Source: Pelodera strongyloides
Taxonomy: Eukaryota > Nematoda > Chromadorea > Rhabditida > Rhabditidae
Direction: 5' to 3'
DNA length: 64,000 nt
NCBI GenBank assembly: GCA_036852015.1
Contig: JAANDG010000408.1
Coordinates: 62,001 to 126,000, forward strand
A program made the position numbers and the translations under genes. Shown here one piece after another: positions 1 to 13,200 of the stretch (position 1 is the stretch's first letter; every line of letters begins with the position of its first letter). The notes beneath the pieces are model-generated. The model ran no database searches, had not been told where the DNA came from, and saw only the letters and a list, made by a program, of their open reading frames with translations.

Positions 1-51
1 TCCAACTTTGATCCCATTTCTTGAGAAATGCCACGCAATGGGGGGGCTTAC

Positions 52-3000
52 CTGACTCATAACAGCGTCGATCAGATTTCTCGACTTCCTCATCGTTTCT
101 GGAAAATAAACAGTGGGGGGACACAATGACACAGCGAGATTGCGGTGCGCTAAAAGAGGTTTTGAATGTGTAGCTTGTAAGTTGCCTCCTAAATGAAATT
201 GTAGTCTGGGTGTCGGAGTAGGAATCAAATCACGCTTCATCTGATAGCCATTCGAACGATCTTCCACATCCCAACACATGGTTGAGTTTGCGCCTTATAT
301 GGCCTCAAGCAACACTCGATAAGGAAAAGCTGTTCAAAAAACTTGCGTTTATGAAAGAGAACCCGCGATTTTCTGTAATTTCCAAAGCAAATTCCCGTGG
401 TTTTCCGAGGAGTCACGCGTCCAGTACCCAGAGAAACCACCAGACCCAATGGGGATATCGGACCCTAAACTCATCATGAAAAATGTATGAAGATCAATAA
501 ACTACCGTCATCTCTTTCCTTCCTTGTTAAAAATAAACACTTTAAACATGATCTGGGTATAAGCACAACAAAAAGATTCGTTATATAACTAAAATTATAA
601 TTACTTTACGCTACCGTAGAGAGGCGGTACTTTAACCTTTATTATGGTCTAACCTTATTCGCCAGAAATTGTTCCCTCTGTGCCATATGAAACTCGGAAA
701 GGAGTGCCATAGTTGGATTTTTCATGATAACACCTCCATCCGATAGATAGTTCCGAGTAGGGATCAAGAGAGGTGCTGCCCTGAAAAGCTTTTCTTTTCG
801 GAAATTCTAAATTATACCGAGGGAAAGTACTCCTACAGTCAGGTATTGTCCTGTGCACCAGCTGTGCTAGAAACGATCTGTTGGTAATGTCGATAGGAGG
901 AAGTCAAAGAGTAAAGATAGTGAACTTGACAGACGACAATGAACAGAGTGCTGCAGCTGGCTACTAGCCAACGGCGATATATTGTAAAGCATAGGAACAT
1001 ACGACGATGCCATCAGTGCTTCAAAAATCAGCGTATTTCTAGAGTCGCCGAAATTTGATGAGCTCTCAGCGAGAGTGTACGGTAGATCTCTTCCAATGGC
1101 ATAGTTTCGAAAGAGACGAAGTTGAGCTGGCACTGATCGTCCGTCAGTTGCGGTGCAGAAAAATCTGAAAGTTGTATTTGTTTTTCATGGTGGAAAGCAA
1201 GTAAGTGTTTGTGAAAGCAATTGGCTAACTGGGGCCCAAACGGGGCCCAGTTCTATGAAGCAACATCTCAATTAAGGGTTTCTTTCTTTTGGTGGACAAC
1301 AAAAAGCCCAAGAAATGTCATCCAGAATCCAGAATAAGTAAAGCACCATCCAGAACACACAATAAGTAAATCAAACCTCGGACGAATCGTGTCCAAAGTT
1401 GTGTCCGACCCAACGAGGTCCTTGATTAATTCTTCAACGATCTATAAAATTGGTCAAAGCGAATTGTAAAAAATATAAATAGTCTTACAATTAAAGCTTG
1501 AAATACGGATATACATACATACAAAAATATAGGGAAGTGGGAAGTAGGCCAATCTTAGTGTATAGTTAGTCAGTTTAATAATAATTGGAATAAATTACCT
1601 GTTCTCGTTCCTTTGGATATTTCACTTTGCTATTAAAAACACGATCGGTTCGGCTTAGAAAAGTTCGTATCTCTTCTTCGATATTGTGCACGACTGCAAA
1701 AAAAAGGGGTATTATTATCAGCTACTGCTAAAATTCTTTCCTTGTGCATTGACGTTTGTGGTGACCGACATGGTACTAGCGCAGCAAGGGATTTTGTGGA
1801 GCTTGAACTCTTTTAGAACTAAGTATGCCCATTGCTGACGAAGAAAAGCGCACTCGCGACGGTATTGTCGCACCGCTAAGCGCCAAGTTACTTTCATAAG
1901 AAGCGCATAGTATTATAAACTCACTCTAATACGTAAAATGTAGAGCTCCTCCACTTTATGGCACTGCGGGACCACTGCACTACAGTACCCTTTCTAATAT
2001 TACGTTGGTCAGCCGTTGGACTCTTTCTCTCCCTTTCTATTCGACTATGGTACCGGGATCACTTGGTTCACTGGTAGAATGCTCGCTTGCCACGCTCCCG
2101 GAGGTATTCTCATGTTTCCCGCTATATTACTGCTCGTGCGTACGGAAAAAATGCAAATACAACGCATTGATAATTTTTAGTAAGTTGACAACAGCACTAA
2201 GCGGGTCAACCTATCGGAATGGGTCATCCTATCGGCACACTGTTTCACCCATACTCGGGTTGGGATATGTACAAAATTGAGATTGAGCGATATCTGTTTC
2301 AGAAAGAAATAGATAAGAGCGAACCACATAACAACAAATGGGCGAAAGAAAAGACACAAAATATGAGTACATTATCACACCAGTATGTTTTTGTTTTCCA
2401 GTGTATCACAAAAGACAGAATGCGCACCTTTCAGGAGCCGAACTCTGGCCTCCCGCTCGACAGGCGAGAATTCTACCACTGAACCAACAAATATAAGCCA
2501 AATAGATAATGTGAATAAAAATCCAAAGTCATACCATGCCCATTCTTCTTGGGCGAGAAAAAGGCGGCCACGATGGCGCCCATACTGGTGCCCGCCACCC
2601 AGTCCGCTTGATCAAGCGGTGCTATAGGATGAGAACTTCCTTCCGGTGCGAAACTTGATAGGTGTTTAGACAATTCGCGAAGCACCTGGATAATTTGTTA
2701 ATTGATATCGATACATTCAATTACAAACAAATAACATGCATACCAAATAGAAAAAAATATCACGGATTTATCATGATGTGCTGTGATATTTTTAGGTAAA
2801 ATCAAACAAAGTGCAGAGCATGTCGGTTGTCGGTTAGGTTAGCGGAAAAAAGGAAGCGGATAAGATGTGAAATAAATACCAGAAGATGGGACGCTCCTTT
2901 CCTGCCTCCGCCGTCCAAAGACATCAGAACTTGAGGTGGTGGAGAACGAGACGAAAGCACCTTTTCCATTAGGCACTCGTTGTACTGACTTTAAAACAAT

Positions 3001-4376
3001 AATAATGTAAATATAGATATAGTGTATCTATATTTACAATAGTGCAATTTAAAGTTGTAAATATAGTGCAATTTAAAATTGCGAATTTCCAGTGTTTTTT
3101 TTAATTCGGAAGCAAAAAGCAAAAAGCTAGCTCCGCTTTAAAAAAAATCAGAAATTTATGTATCCGCATCTGTACATTTGTTTGAGAATTTGAGACTCTA
3201 TCTATAAAACTATTGTTGAGACGCAAAACGCCGAATTCATCAGTTATTCTAAATTTAAATCTTACCGTATTCCATCAAACTCGTTGCTGTGTCTGGAAGG
3301 GGGCGAGTCCATGAGGAGCATGTCCTCCAGAAGACTGGAAGAAATAAAATTAAAAAAAAATCTGTTTTAATCAATTCAAATACATCCCTAGACCGAAGTT
3401 GCCGGAGGATTAACACGTGGTACCCGTCCTCTACTCTCTGATGAGTGCACCTTTACTTGTAATTTTCATTATGTGCAGATTGAAGGTAGAGACATATAGT
3501 ATCAGGGACGAAGAGAGAGGCTGATTGTATTAGCTCTGTTTTCAGAGTTACGTACGAAGCCTCACCCATCCTCCGCAACATCGATCGGCCGCATTCCCTC
3601 ATTATTCGGTACCTTCCATGGCTCGACACTGGCATGCACAGTCATAATAAACCGAGACACCTGACGAGCACCGCACTGAAAGAACTACCGTCTTACTTTC
3701 TTTTGCAATATATTAACTTTGCAATCTCCAGTTCAAAGAACATCCAATATTATACGACCAATAGCATAACTATGCATGAAGACCGTAAAATGGCACCAAA
3801 AACGTTCTTCTTCTAGATGCTAATTTAAAGGGATAGGTTCACCTCGAATTGCACCTTTTTTTATAATTTATGTTGATAGTATGACCTATGACGGTCAAAA
3901 TGCGAAAATTGCAGTAAATTTCCTTTGCTCCCCGTAGTAGGAGAGCTTGCTCAAAAAAAGCTTAACTACCTCGAATCTATAAAACAATACCGCAGCCATG
4001 GTATGTGGGAAATAGCGAAGGAGGACTGGAGGTGCAGATATTGTTGTGATAGACAGAGGATGATAAAAGGGCCCTGTATTTTCTCGCGTCTCCAGCCCGG
4101 CTGCGCTATTTCCCACATACCATGGCTGCGGTACTCCAATTGTTTTATAGATTCGAGGTAGTTTAGCTTTTTTTTGAGCAAGCTCTCCTACTACGGGGAG
4201 CAAAGGAAATTTACTGCAATTTTCGCATTTTGACCGTCATAGGTCATACTATCAACATAAATTATAAAAAAAAGGTGCAATTCGAGGTGAACCTATGCCT
4301 TTAAGCAAACTGACCTGAGCAGCCATATGTAAGACGGTGTTTCCATTACTGTCGATCGGTACAGTCAGACTTTCGC
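52..4376 (-). CDS. Ankyrin-repeat calcium-independent phospholipase A2 (iPLA2, PNPLA9-like), partial
   Basis: Patatin-family lipase expected to hydrolyse the sn-2 acyl chain of phospholipids. Exons on the minus strand, 5' to 3': 4376-4315 (ankyrin unit, NGNTVLHMAAQ), 3628-3566 (ankyrin-like NNEGMRPIDVAED), 3334-3266, 2988-2880 (oxyanion motif SLDGGGRKGA), 2685-2535 (nucleophile elbow GTSMG with catalytic Ser), 1693-1599, 1441-1377, 1164-1006 (PAQLRLFRNY), 780-654 (SDGG, catalytic Asp), about 464-290 (VVSLGTGR) and 98-52. Splice phases agree from 3628 to 464; the join from 4376 to 3628 is not in phase, so an exon is missing there. The order of ankyrin units, GxSxG, LFRNY, DGG and SLGTGR is that of iPLA2-beta. 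The gene runs off the left edge, so the C-terminus is missing, and the N-terminal exons are not securely placed. A further possible exon is 5022-4956. The intron at 2534-1694 carries two tRNA-Gly-like fragments, and the intron before 3628 a ~475 bp fold-back element. Confidence 0.85.
2058..2104 (+). pseudogene. tRNA-Gly(GCC)-like 5' fragment
   Basis: The stretch TTGGTTCACTGGTAGAATG followed by CTCGCTTGCCACG matches the D arm and anticodon arm of eukaryotic tRNA-Gly with anticodon GCC. No matching T arm or acceptor stem follows. It lies in an iPLA2 intron, so it is a tRNA-derived remnant or the head of a SINE rather than a working tRNA gene. Confidence 0.5.
2424..2490 (-). pseudogene. Degenerate tRNA-Gly-like sequence (loop reads GTC)
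   Basis: On the minus strand TTGGTTCAGTGGTAGAATTC and CTCGCCTGTCGAGCGGGAGG match tRNA-Gly positions 8-48, but the anticodon loop reads GTC instead of GCC. The T arm (around GAGTTCGGCTCC) pairs badly, and no complementary acceptor stem is visible. It is probably a tRNA pseudogene or SINE head, lying in the same intron as the fragment near 2058 but in the opposite orientation. Confidence 0.5.
3826..4305. mobile_element. Fold-back element, family A (long palindrome)
   Basis: Two arms of about 200 bp are near-perfect reverse complements (roughly 3829-4030 and 4100-4303) around a ~70 bp spacer. The ends read TTTAAAGGGATAGGTTCACC and its complement. The copy at 34166 has the same termini but a different interior. 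It sits in an iPLA2 intron and ends about 10 nt from the 5' splice site at 4315. No coding capacity is seen, so it is a non-autonomous DNA element. Confidence 0.8.
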
Positions 4377-5029
4377 CTGCAAATTAATTTGAAAATAAAT
4401 AAGAATTTGTGGCCGCACACTTTCCGTCACCGCGCTGTCCATCGCGTATAATTTCACGTTGAGGTGCCCAAGTAGAACTGCATGCTTTCACGCACATATG
4501 GCGCACCACTGGCACACTCTGGTGGAAGTGGAGATGTGGCGCGGCAGCAGCAAAGTTTTACGCTGTCAGCACAGTAATAACTGCGGATACCTAGGCCTAG
4601 GGGGTTAGTGGTGAAGCAGTCTCTGGAAAATAAAAAAGTAATAGCAAATGTCACCTTCACAATATCGCCGAAATATGTCGTCAACGCGATCGTTAAGAAT
4701 AGCTCGTTCCAAGGTTGGACGCACATGCTGAAAAAAATGCACTCTTTAAGTATAGACCAAGATCGAGCAATTTATCTTCTGGAACTCGTCGCCTACAGCT
4801 CAGGACCTCTGCGGAACCTGTCAAAGCAAACTTTGAATTGAAACCCCTTGAATAAAAGTGCTCGCTCTTGTAGCGTAAAATACTTACGCAAAGCCGCTAC
4901 GTCAGGTCATATTTATACGAGTAATCGTATATAAACCATTGAAAACATTACTCACCCTAATATCGTCCAATCTATCTGTGATCCTTACTGCGACTCGATG
5001 TCCATAACCACCAAGTTTTGTGCTAAAGT

Positions 5030-8000
5030 AAGATAAGAAATGAGCTCACTTACTTTTCCTGTTCTGCATAATAATAATACACATTCTTTTGTTTAACTAT
5101 TAAAGGGAATATGTAGGCCCTTTTTGAAGTTAAGCTGTATTAATAGAATGCGTGTTGCCCATTAAGGAAACAATAACAAAAGTTGTCTACAATTACCCAC
5201 TTAAAAGAAAATCAATTACAAAGCTCGCCTTTTCCATAGTAAACGCTAATTCGGAACCCTTGCATAAATTTGGGTCCGATTGAATAAATTTCAGTTTAAA
5301 TGGGCAAATAGCAAGATTCAAGATGCAGCGCATTCCAATTTCGTATTTACATATTCAGTCGCCTATTTAACTTAACGTCTGGTATGGAAACGCTAGTTTC
5401 GCTTTTTTTGCTCATTTTGAGTGCCTACATATTCGCTTTAAGTATATGTGTAAGTAAAAACAAAGTATAAAGTTACACAAGAATATAGAAACAAACTGTA
5501 ACATTCTCCCCGCCCCAACAATCCGCATCCCGTGTTTCTGTCTTTTCCATGCCCGAGTGAAATTTTTCAATGAAAAACGAGTAAATTTCTGAAAACCAGG
5601 AATTACATTGCTGCAGCCGTTATAGCATGTAGTTGTCACGAACATGAGCTTAGGAACACGAGTAAAAACTGAAAATACACTGTCTCTATGCCTACTGTGG
5701 CTAGCAGACATCTTCGCACACTTTTTCATACGGCGCCGCTCTGGCACACGAATCGCGAGCGGCGCCGTTTTGGTGCAGCTCTCCCTACGAAACAAGGAAA
5801 TACCATCACATATATGATACTCTTCTTCCTTACTATAAAAATAGTAGCAAAACTCACGTTAAATCGAATAAAAGCCATGAGTACAAATAACAATGATTGC
5901 TCTACTTTCGGCTTATATCCATTTTTTTGTAATGATACGAATATTCTAATCTGGACCAACGTAACGGCTGAATGCGGAGCTACGTGAATGTGAGGGAGTC
6001 TACGCAACTCCACACAACGCGAAAATTTGAGTGCAAGCAGCGTACGGCGTGCATGTTGCACGCTATTCCCATTCCGCATGCAGTTTTGCACGCCACAACG
6101 TTGCCAAATGCACGCGCGCCGTTATCACGCGGCCTGCACGCCAAGTTTCGTTAGTGAGCTACATCATCGCACCGGAACACACTGCGAAACTACAGTAACC
6201 AATAAATTGTACTTAGTGTCGGGGAAACAACAAAAAAAAACCCGGATCCTGCTCCAAAATCTCGAATCACGAGCATCCGAGTTTCCTTGGAGACTGATAG
6301 TTTTTTGGTGTGAATGAGGTATGACCCGAATTTTTTTGGAGTTTTCGTTCCCCTGTGAATCCCTTTTAATCTCTTGCGAATGTATTCGTGTTACCAAACT
6401 TTAAATTTTAAACGCGTTAAAATGATTAGAGGATTTAGATTATACAGGATCACATCAACAAATGTCAAGCCAACTCTGGAAAGAACGAAAGAAGATACAA
6501 AACAACACAGATTTCCGATAGGTAAAAATTTCCAAAAGCGAAATTCATACAAAATAGCTGATTTACAAAACTAAAGAACGATCAAGTCTTGCAGCCCATT
6601 ACGGCAAAAATTTGCTTCTCAAAGTTTCGCTACAACACAATTTCGTAAGAGGAAGATGGTGGTAGTCCAAAACACATCAAATAGAAACAGTAGAAGAACA
6701 GAGCAGAAACGAAACAGTTGAAGAACAGAGCAGGTCGGTCTTGAATTGTCAGTTTCTTTTGCTATATAGCAATGTACTACGGGTTGGGAAATAAATAGTC
6801 ATAAAATACACTTTTTTTTTATCCAAATCAGGCGAATTTTTTTATCCACATCAGACGAATTCAAAGCTCGTTTTTGATACGTCAAATTTGGTAGGATTCT
6901 GTTTGCGTAGGCAAAACCTATTTCACTATAAAATGCTCAGTTCGAAAGATTCGCTTCTTTTGGCTGGTGATACTTGGCAAAACAATAGGGACAACGTTTT
7001 TCCGCGATGAATTACTCTGTGAAGTCATTTTGTATTCTCTTTTCCGACATATTGTTCTACATATATTATCGGATAATAATGTGCAACCCAATTTTCGTTC
7101 TGACCTCGAATGTGTGAGTGTTGGCTGGCAACTCGGCTTTCACCAGAGGTATGCACCAATCCGCAAGGAGCGCTCCCTAGGCTCACGAGCGCTCTGAATC
7201 TCTTCTGCTCTCGCACTCTTTGGCTCCCTGGGGAGGCCAGGGAGATCTCCCTGCGCGTTGGTGAATACGGCCTCAGTATTACGCCAGAGCCAACGCGAAA
7301 CTCAGATGGTTAGCCGAGAAAAAGGTGTTCGCCGAACTCGCGCAGTTTCTGACAAGTGCACATTCTGCTGTGAATTATACCCTAATTTTGACACACAGAT
7401 CACCAACATGCCTGTAATTGACTCCCGGCAACAGAATCACCGATAAGAGCCTACCAGCGCCGTTAAAGCGAAATATCGGCTGGTTTTTGAAACACATCGG
7501 GTAAACCAACTTTTTTATGTAGTTATGCAAATGGACATAACTTTGAATAAAAAATCGAGCTAAATTCGAGTAACTTAGCATCAATAATAGTAATTCAGTC
7601 CATGATGCGTTTCAAAAACCGGCCTGTAGATCGCTTTAATGTTTTCCGAGCTTGGTCCGAGTTTCCAGAGCCTACCCCGAATATTTTCCCAGCATTCTCC
7701 ACTAACTTTCTCCGGCCGAACTGAGAACCCTCAAGGTTTCGGGCTGAGCAGGAGCCGTCGGAAACACAAAAGGTCATGGAGCACGGCACCGCAACAGTAC
7801 ATCAACAAACACGTACTCTATGTCGATGCGCTCCCTCCTCTATTCATATTTATTTTTGAGGAAGGACACACACACACAAAGTGAAAAATCTCAACAAATC
7901 CACATGACTGCCATGACAGCTTCAACCATGGTGTGGAATCAACACTACCAACATAAGAAATAAGAAACATGAAGCAATTTTCAAAAGATTACGAGTCGGC

Positions 8001-8390
8001 GACTGCGAGGCCTTCGACCTTTCGCGACCATCCGCAAACATCTGTCATTTCCGATTACGGTAGGAACACAAGGCGAGTGTTAATGCGATTCGAGTTGGAA
8101 TTTGGGTTCCAATCTGAAATATCGTATGTTTATGAGTGACGTGGAAAGTGAAACAATGAGAGGGGATAAACATGACAGCAGTATAGGTGCAGTGTAATTA
8201 GTAATAAGTTCTCAGGCGCACAGCGCAAAAATGTTTAATCCAGCATGAGCTCAACAAACAACTACATAGCATAGCAATTTAGTCACACGATAAGTGATAC
8301 AATCTGGTACGAGATTTAAATGAACTTACTTGCAGTGACGTGCGAGTTCAGATTATGTTGTGGCGCAGTCCTCGTCCTTGACGAGAATAG
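5030..8390. other. No gene recognised; repeats
   Basis: No convincing exon was found. The stretch 6016-6155 is a GC-rich dispersed repeat with GGCGTGCA motifs; it is related in inverted orientation to 47112-47310. The stretch 7463-7639 is a MITE copy (separate entry). A short CA run lies near 7867. This could be a long intron of the minus-strand gene(s) on either side. Confidence 0.5.
7463..7639. mobile_element. TTAAAGCG MITE copy 1
   Basis: Palindromic element beginning TTAAAGCGAAATATCGGCTGG and ending with the complementary ..GCCTGTAGATCGCTTTAA. Inside are the A/T-rich segments (ATGCAAATG..CATAA, TCGAGCTAAATTCGAG) typical of every copy of this family in the window. It has no ORF. Confidence 0.75.
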
Positions 8391-8443
8391 GCTTCAGCTG
8401 CCCACCAGTTTGACATCAGACGAGGACCAGAACGGCTCACCCA

Positions 8444-10161
8444 TGCGATCAGTCAGACTTTGGTGAGCACGGTAGAGCCACGAGGCCGTGTGCTCCGGAT
8501 CCTGAATCCAAATCCGGAAGATCCGGAAAATCGCTCCTGGCCTGAAAAAAAATATTAAAACGGTTTCCGAAATGACACGCAGAGAAGGGGTGTTAAAATA
8601 GAGTGAGGATGAGAGACGGACGATGTACATATAAATATAATCCAAGTGGGTTTTTGATATTTTTCACATATGCCTTTCCAAGTATTTCTCGGTTCTGGCC
8701 ATGCGTGAATCGTGATTCAGTGGAACATATAAGTAAGCACCGGTCACTGGTTCGATCCCGGGCCGAGCCGGAACCCCCCTCACCCCACCAAAGGTGTAAA
8801 AGTTGGTAGCTGGGTAAAACCAGCGGAGGTAAATCGACTTCCCGAGATAAACCGATGTCCAGCCTCTGAGCTGGACCCCGGTGCACCGTTTCCGCGGATT
8901 CGGTTCATATAACCCGGTTCACTTTATCTTTATCTTATATAAGTAGCAAAAGTCGGTAGAAAAGTGCTACGTATATGGAAATAGCCCACCCAGGTGCGCG
9001 TAGATCCTTGAGTCTTGAGCATCCCTCGACAACGATCTCGACGACCCTGTCCTGGAGCACGTCGAAACTGTGGAGCTCGCTCTGTAGGCGAAGACTTCTC
9101 GACGCCGCGATACAGAGTCAATATCCTCTACCTTGGAGCGGAGCACAAGGCACAGACAACCTGAATGATAGATTAAATATTACACGAAAGAAACACCGAG
9201 AACACAGAAAAACCGTCGTTGACCCATCAACAATTTTTTGCCGAAATGGTTCGTGTCGTGACTCGTTCGTAACCATTTGGTGACCGTCTGGTGATGGATT
9301 TCGATACAAATTGGGCAAGAGTAGTCATCAAATGGGTCATATAGTATAAGGTTAGTGTGACTTCCAGAACAACCAAGATAGCAGGCAGCAATAATGAGAG
9401 ATATTGATGCACATACAGCCGAAGTCGTTTCTTCAAACTGCCGTGCACTAACCTATCCAACTTTGTGCTTCGAGTATGTGTCTGTAGGTCGCTGGCATCA
9501 GATCCTTGGCGTCCACAGTTACACCGATGTTCACGATGGCAACTTCCTCGGCGGCCAGAGTTATAGCTTGAAACAGCTGGTGGCGACTCCTCGACAAGAC
9601 GTGATGCAGTAGTGAACTCCACCCGAGAACGAATGACATAGACACCCTAAAATCAAATGTAAGATTAGTCTGGTTTTAAGTACCCGAGAGCGGGATCGAG
9701 CGAAGGAAATTAAAGCGAAATACCAGCCGGTTTTTGAAACGCATCGAGTACCCCTGCTTTCTTACGCTTCATACGCAAACGAGCATAAATCAGAATAAAA
9801 AATAGACACCAATCAGACTCCACTCAACGTAAATGCATAAAAATTCAAATATTTGAGATGCGTTTCAAAAACCGGCTGGTAGTTCGCTTTAAGAGACGAC
9901 AGAAAGAAGTGAGAGGTAGAGGAAAAGACATATAGGCATAGGTAGAGCGACTCATTGTTGAATCCTCCAAATACAAACTGCCGTGCACTAACATTTTACC
10001 TTTATGAAACGTGCTCTAAGAGTGTCATCCTTTATTCAAAGTCCGGCATTTGTCCATTTACAATCAAAGTTTGAAGAGAAACATCGAAATATAGCGACGC
10101 GAGCTCTTGATATATAGGCGCTGAGCTGAAACCAAAAAGCTTTAGAGTGTGGGTGTGAGGG

Positions 10162-10257
<96 letters not shown>

Positions 10258-13200
10258 AGATAGCCCAGGCTATGCTTGAAGTAACTCACCGAGGTGTCCA
10301 TAGTACTCGAGCGCTCGCTGGGCCTTCTTGAAGACGACGAGTCCTACGTTATTCCACATGATGAAGTAGTTGAACTCGGCTCACCGTTGTTTGCCATAAT
10401 CCTCCATCCATGCCACGCCCGCAGGATGCAGAACCCTGAATTGCAAATTTGATGTTTAGGTTAGTTTTAGTTTTAGGAGTATGAGAGGGAGGCGAGAGAG
10501 AGATGAAGAAATGAGAGAGAGAGACAGAGAGACCGACAGACAGAGAGATTGACGAACAAGAACCAATCATGGGGTTTCAACACCCCCTCAACATACCTTT
10601 TATAATCTTGGAGCGCCGTAATTCAATTACAAGCATGAACTCCTCATTCTAGAGTAGGTGCGGCGGGTTCGACGATAGCTTTCAAGCAAGTAGACGACGA
10701 GTTCCAGTATTAGTCCATGTACCACGTCTTTGGAGCGGCTCCGACAGTCTTCATTGATAGTCTTCGTTTAGCCCGCCAGGGTTTGGCCATTTACCAGCGA
10801 TACATCGAAGTTTACTAAAATATGTAAAGAGAAGAAGAAAAACAATAAAACCCTATAACTCTCTAACGTATCTAACGTAACGTTCCTAACGTAACGTAAC
10901 GTAACGTATCTAACGAACGTAACGTTCAGAGGTTAAAACCCTTGTGGGGGTAACATTATTATTGATATGGTAGGAAGCCAGAGTGTGCACCATATCATGA
11001 GCGTTATGCGATGAAACCTTGCGGTAGACATTCTCCACTTTTAAAACGAAATATCTGCCGGTTTTTGAAAAAGAGAGAGTACACGACCTTCCAATGCAGT
11101 TTATGCGAATGAGCATAAATTAAGATAAAAAAATCTTAATCGGTCATCTTAAACGCGCCATAACGTCTCTCTCTCTAACGACTCTAACCCTAACGTCTCT
11201 AAATTAATAACTCTCGCGGGAACTAGAATGTACTGAGACTCATATCATCTAATTAGCTACCCAACCAAGCACTCCAAACAGTCCAACCCCAACGTCTCAA
11301 TTATGTAATTGCAACATGGTCCTCGTCTCCTAAAATATTCATGGTCGCAGACTACTAAACAAAAAAAGAGCTAATCAGTTATTTTTCCATGTTTAACGAG
11401 TCTTCGTCCGTCAAAAATCAAACGCATAAGTAATCTAATACCTTAATTAGGTCTCGCGCACCAACTGCTCTAACTCGCTCCGGGACACCAGATCAATTCG
11501 GAGCAGCGCGCGCCACATGTAATAAGACGAGAGCACAATTGTTTTTTTTAGAAGTTTTAGTGAAATGCGGTACTCGCGCAATGCGGTACTCACGCAGTGA
11601 CTATCGCACTGCGGTACTCACGCACCGCGGTACTCACGCACTACAGTACGCGTGCAATGCGGTACACGCGCAATGCGGTACTCACGCAGTGACTATCGCA
11701 CTGCGGTACTCACGCACTACCTCGCGCACCGCTTCACACAGGAGTTAGACCGGTCCAAACAATTGTGATACCCGTCTCAGTACGTGATCTATTTAGGGCA
11801 TTAGGCGACAGTAATATTTTCGAAAAAAAATGTTCTAAAGAAAAATGTTTTAAGGAAAGTAAGCGAAGGGGACTAGAACCTCGTGGGACGTGGGAGCACT
11901 GGACGCTTAGGAAAACGGCACGGGGTTTACTTAGGCAATTAGGCAATTAGGCGGCCCCGGGGGGTGTACTGTAATACTATCACTTTAGCTATAGAGGCGC
12001 GCTAAAAAAATACTGTAAGGGGTGGCATGAAAGGCAGAACAGGGGCAGGGGACAGTTCATGCAAAAAAATAAACCAGCTCACTTTTCAAGAACTAATCTT
12101 CTAAGGAAAAAGGTTCAAAGGTTAGAACCCTTCTGGGGGTAACACATTATTTATTGATATGATAGGAAGAAAGAGTGTGCACCATATCACGAGCGTTATG
12201 CGATGAAACGTTGCGGTAGACATTCTACACTTTTAAAACGAAATACCTGCCGGTTTTTGAAAGGTAACGTCTCTCTCTAACGACTCTAACGTCTCTAAAT
12301 TAATAACTCTCGCGGGAACTATAATGTACTGAGACTCATATCATCTAATTAGCTACCCAACCAAGCACTCCAAACAGTCCAACCGAACCCCAACGTCTCC
12401 ATTATGTAATTGACAACACGGTCCTCGTCTCCTAAAATATTCATGGTCGCAGACTACTAAGCAAAAAAAAGAGCTAATCAGTTATTTTTCCATGTTTCCC
12501 GAGTCTTCGTCCGTCAAAAATCAAACGCATAAGTAATCTAATACCTTAATTAGGTCTCGCGCACCAACTGCTCTAACTCGCTCCGGGACACCAGATCAAT
12601 TCGGAGCAGCGCGCGCCACATGTAATAAGACGAGAGCACAATTGTTTTTTTAGAAGTTTTAGTGAAATGCGGTACTCGCGCAATGCGGTACTCACGCAGT
12701 GACTATCGCACTGCGGTACTCACGCACTACAGTACGCGTGCAATGCGGTACACGCGCAATGCGGTACTCACGCAGTGACTATCGCACTGCGGTACTCACG
12801 CACTACCTCGCGCACCGCTTCACACAGGAGTTAGACCGGTCCAAACAATTGTGATACCCGTCTCAGTACGTGATCTATTTAGGGCATTAGGCGACAGTAA
12901 TATTTTCGAAAAAAAAATGTTCTAAAGAAAAATCTTTTAAGGAAAGTAAGCGAAGGGGACTAGAACCTCGTGGGACGTGGGAGCACTGGACGCTTAGGAA
13001 AACGGCACAGGGTTTACTTAGGCAATTAGGCGGCCTCGGGTGTACTGTAATACTATCACTTTAGCTATGGAGGCGCGTTAAATAAATAATGTAAGGGGTG
13101 GCATGAAAGGCAGAACAGGGGCAGGGGACAGTTCATGCAAAAAAATAAATCAATTCACTTTTCAAGAACTAATCTTCTAAGGAAAAAGGTTCGGATGTTA

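Noticed and set aside
10032..10331. Open frames rich in YIYIYI or LSLSLS
   Set aside because: They are translations of the AT/AG microsatellite on both strands, with no splice or start context.
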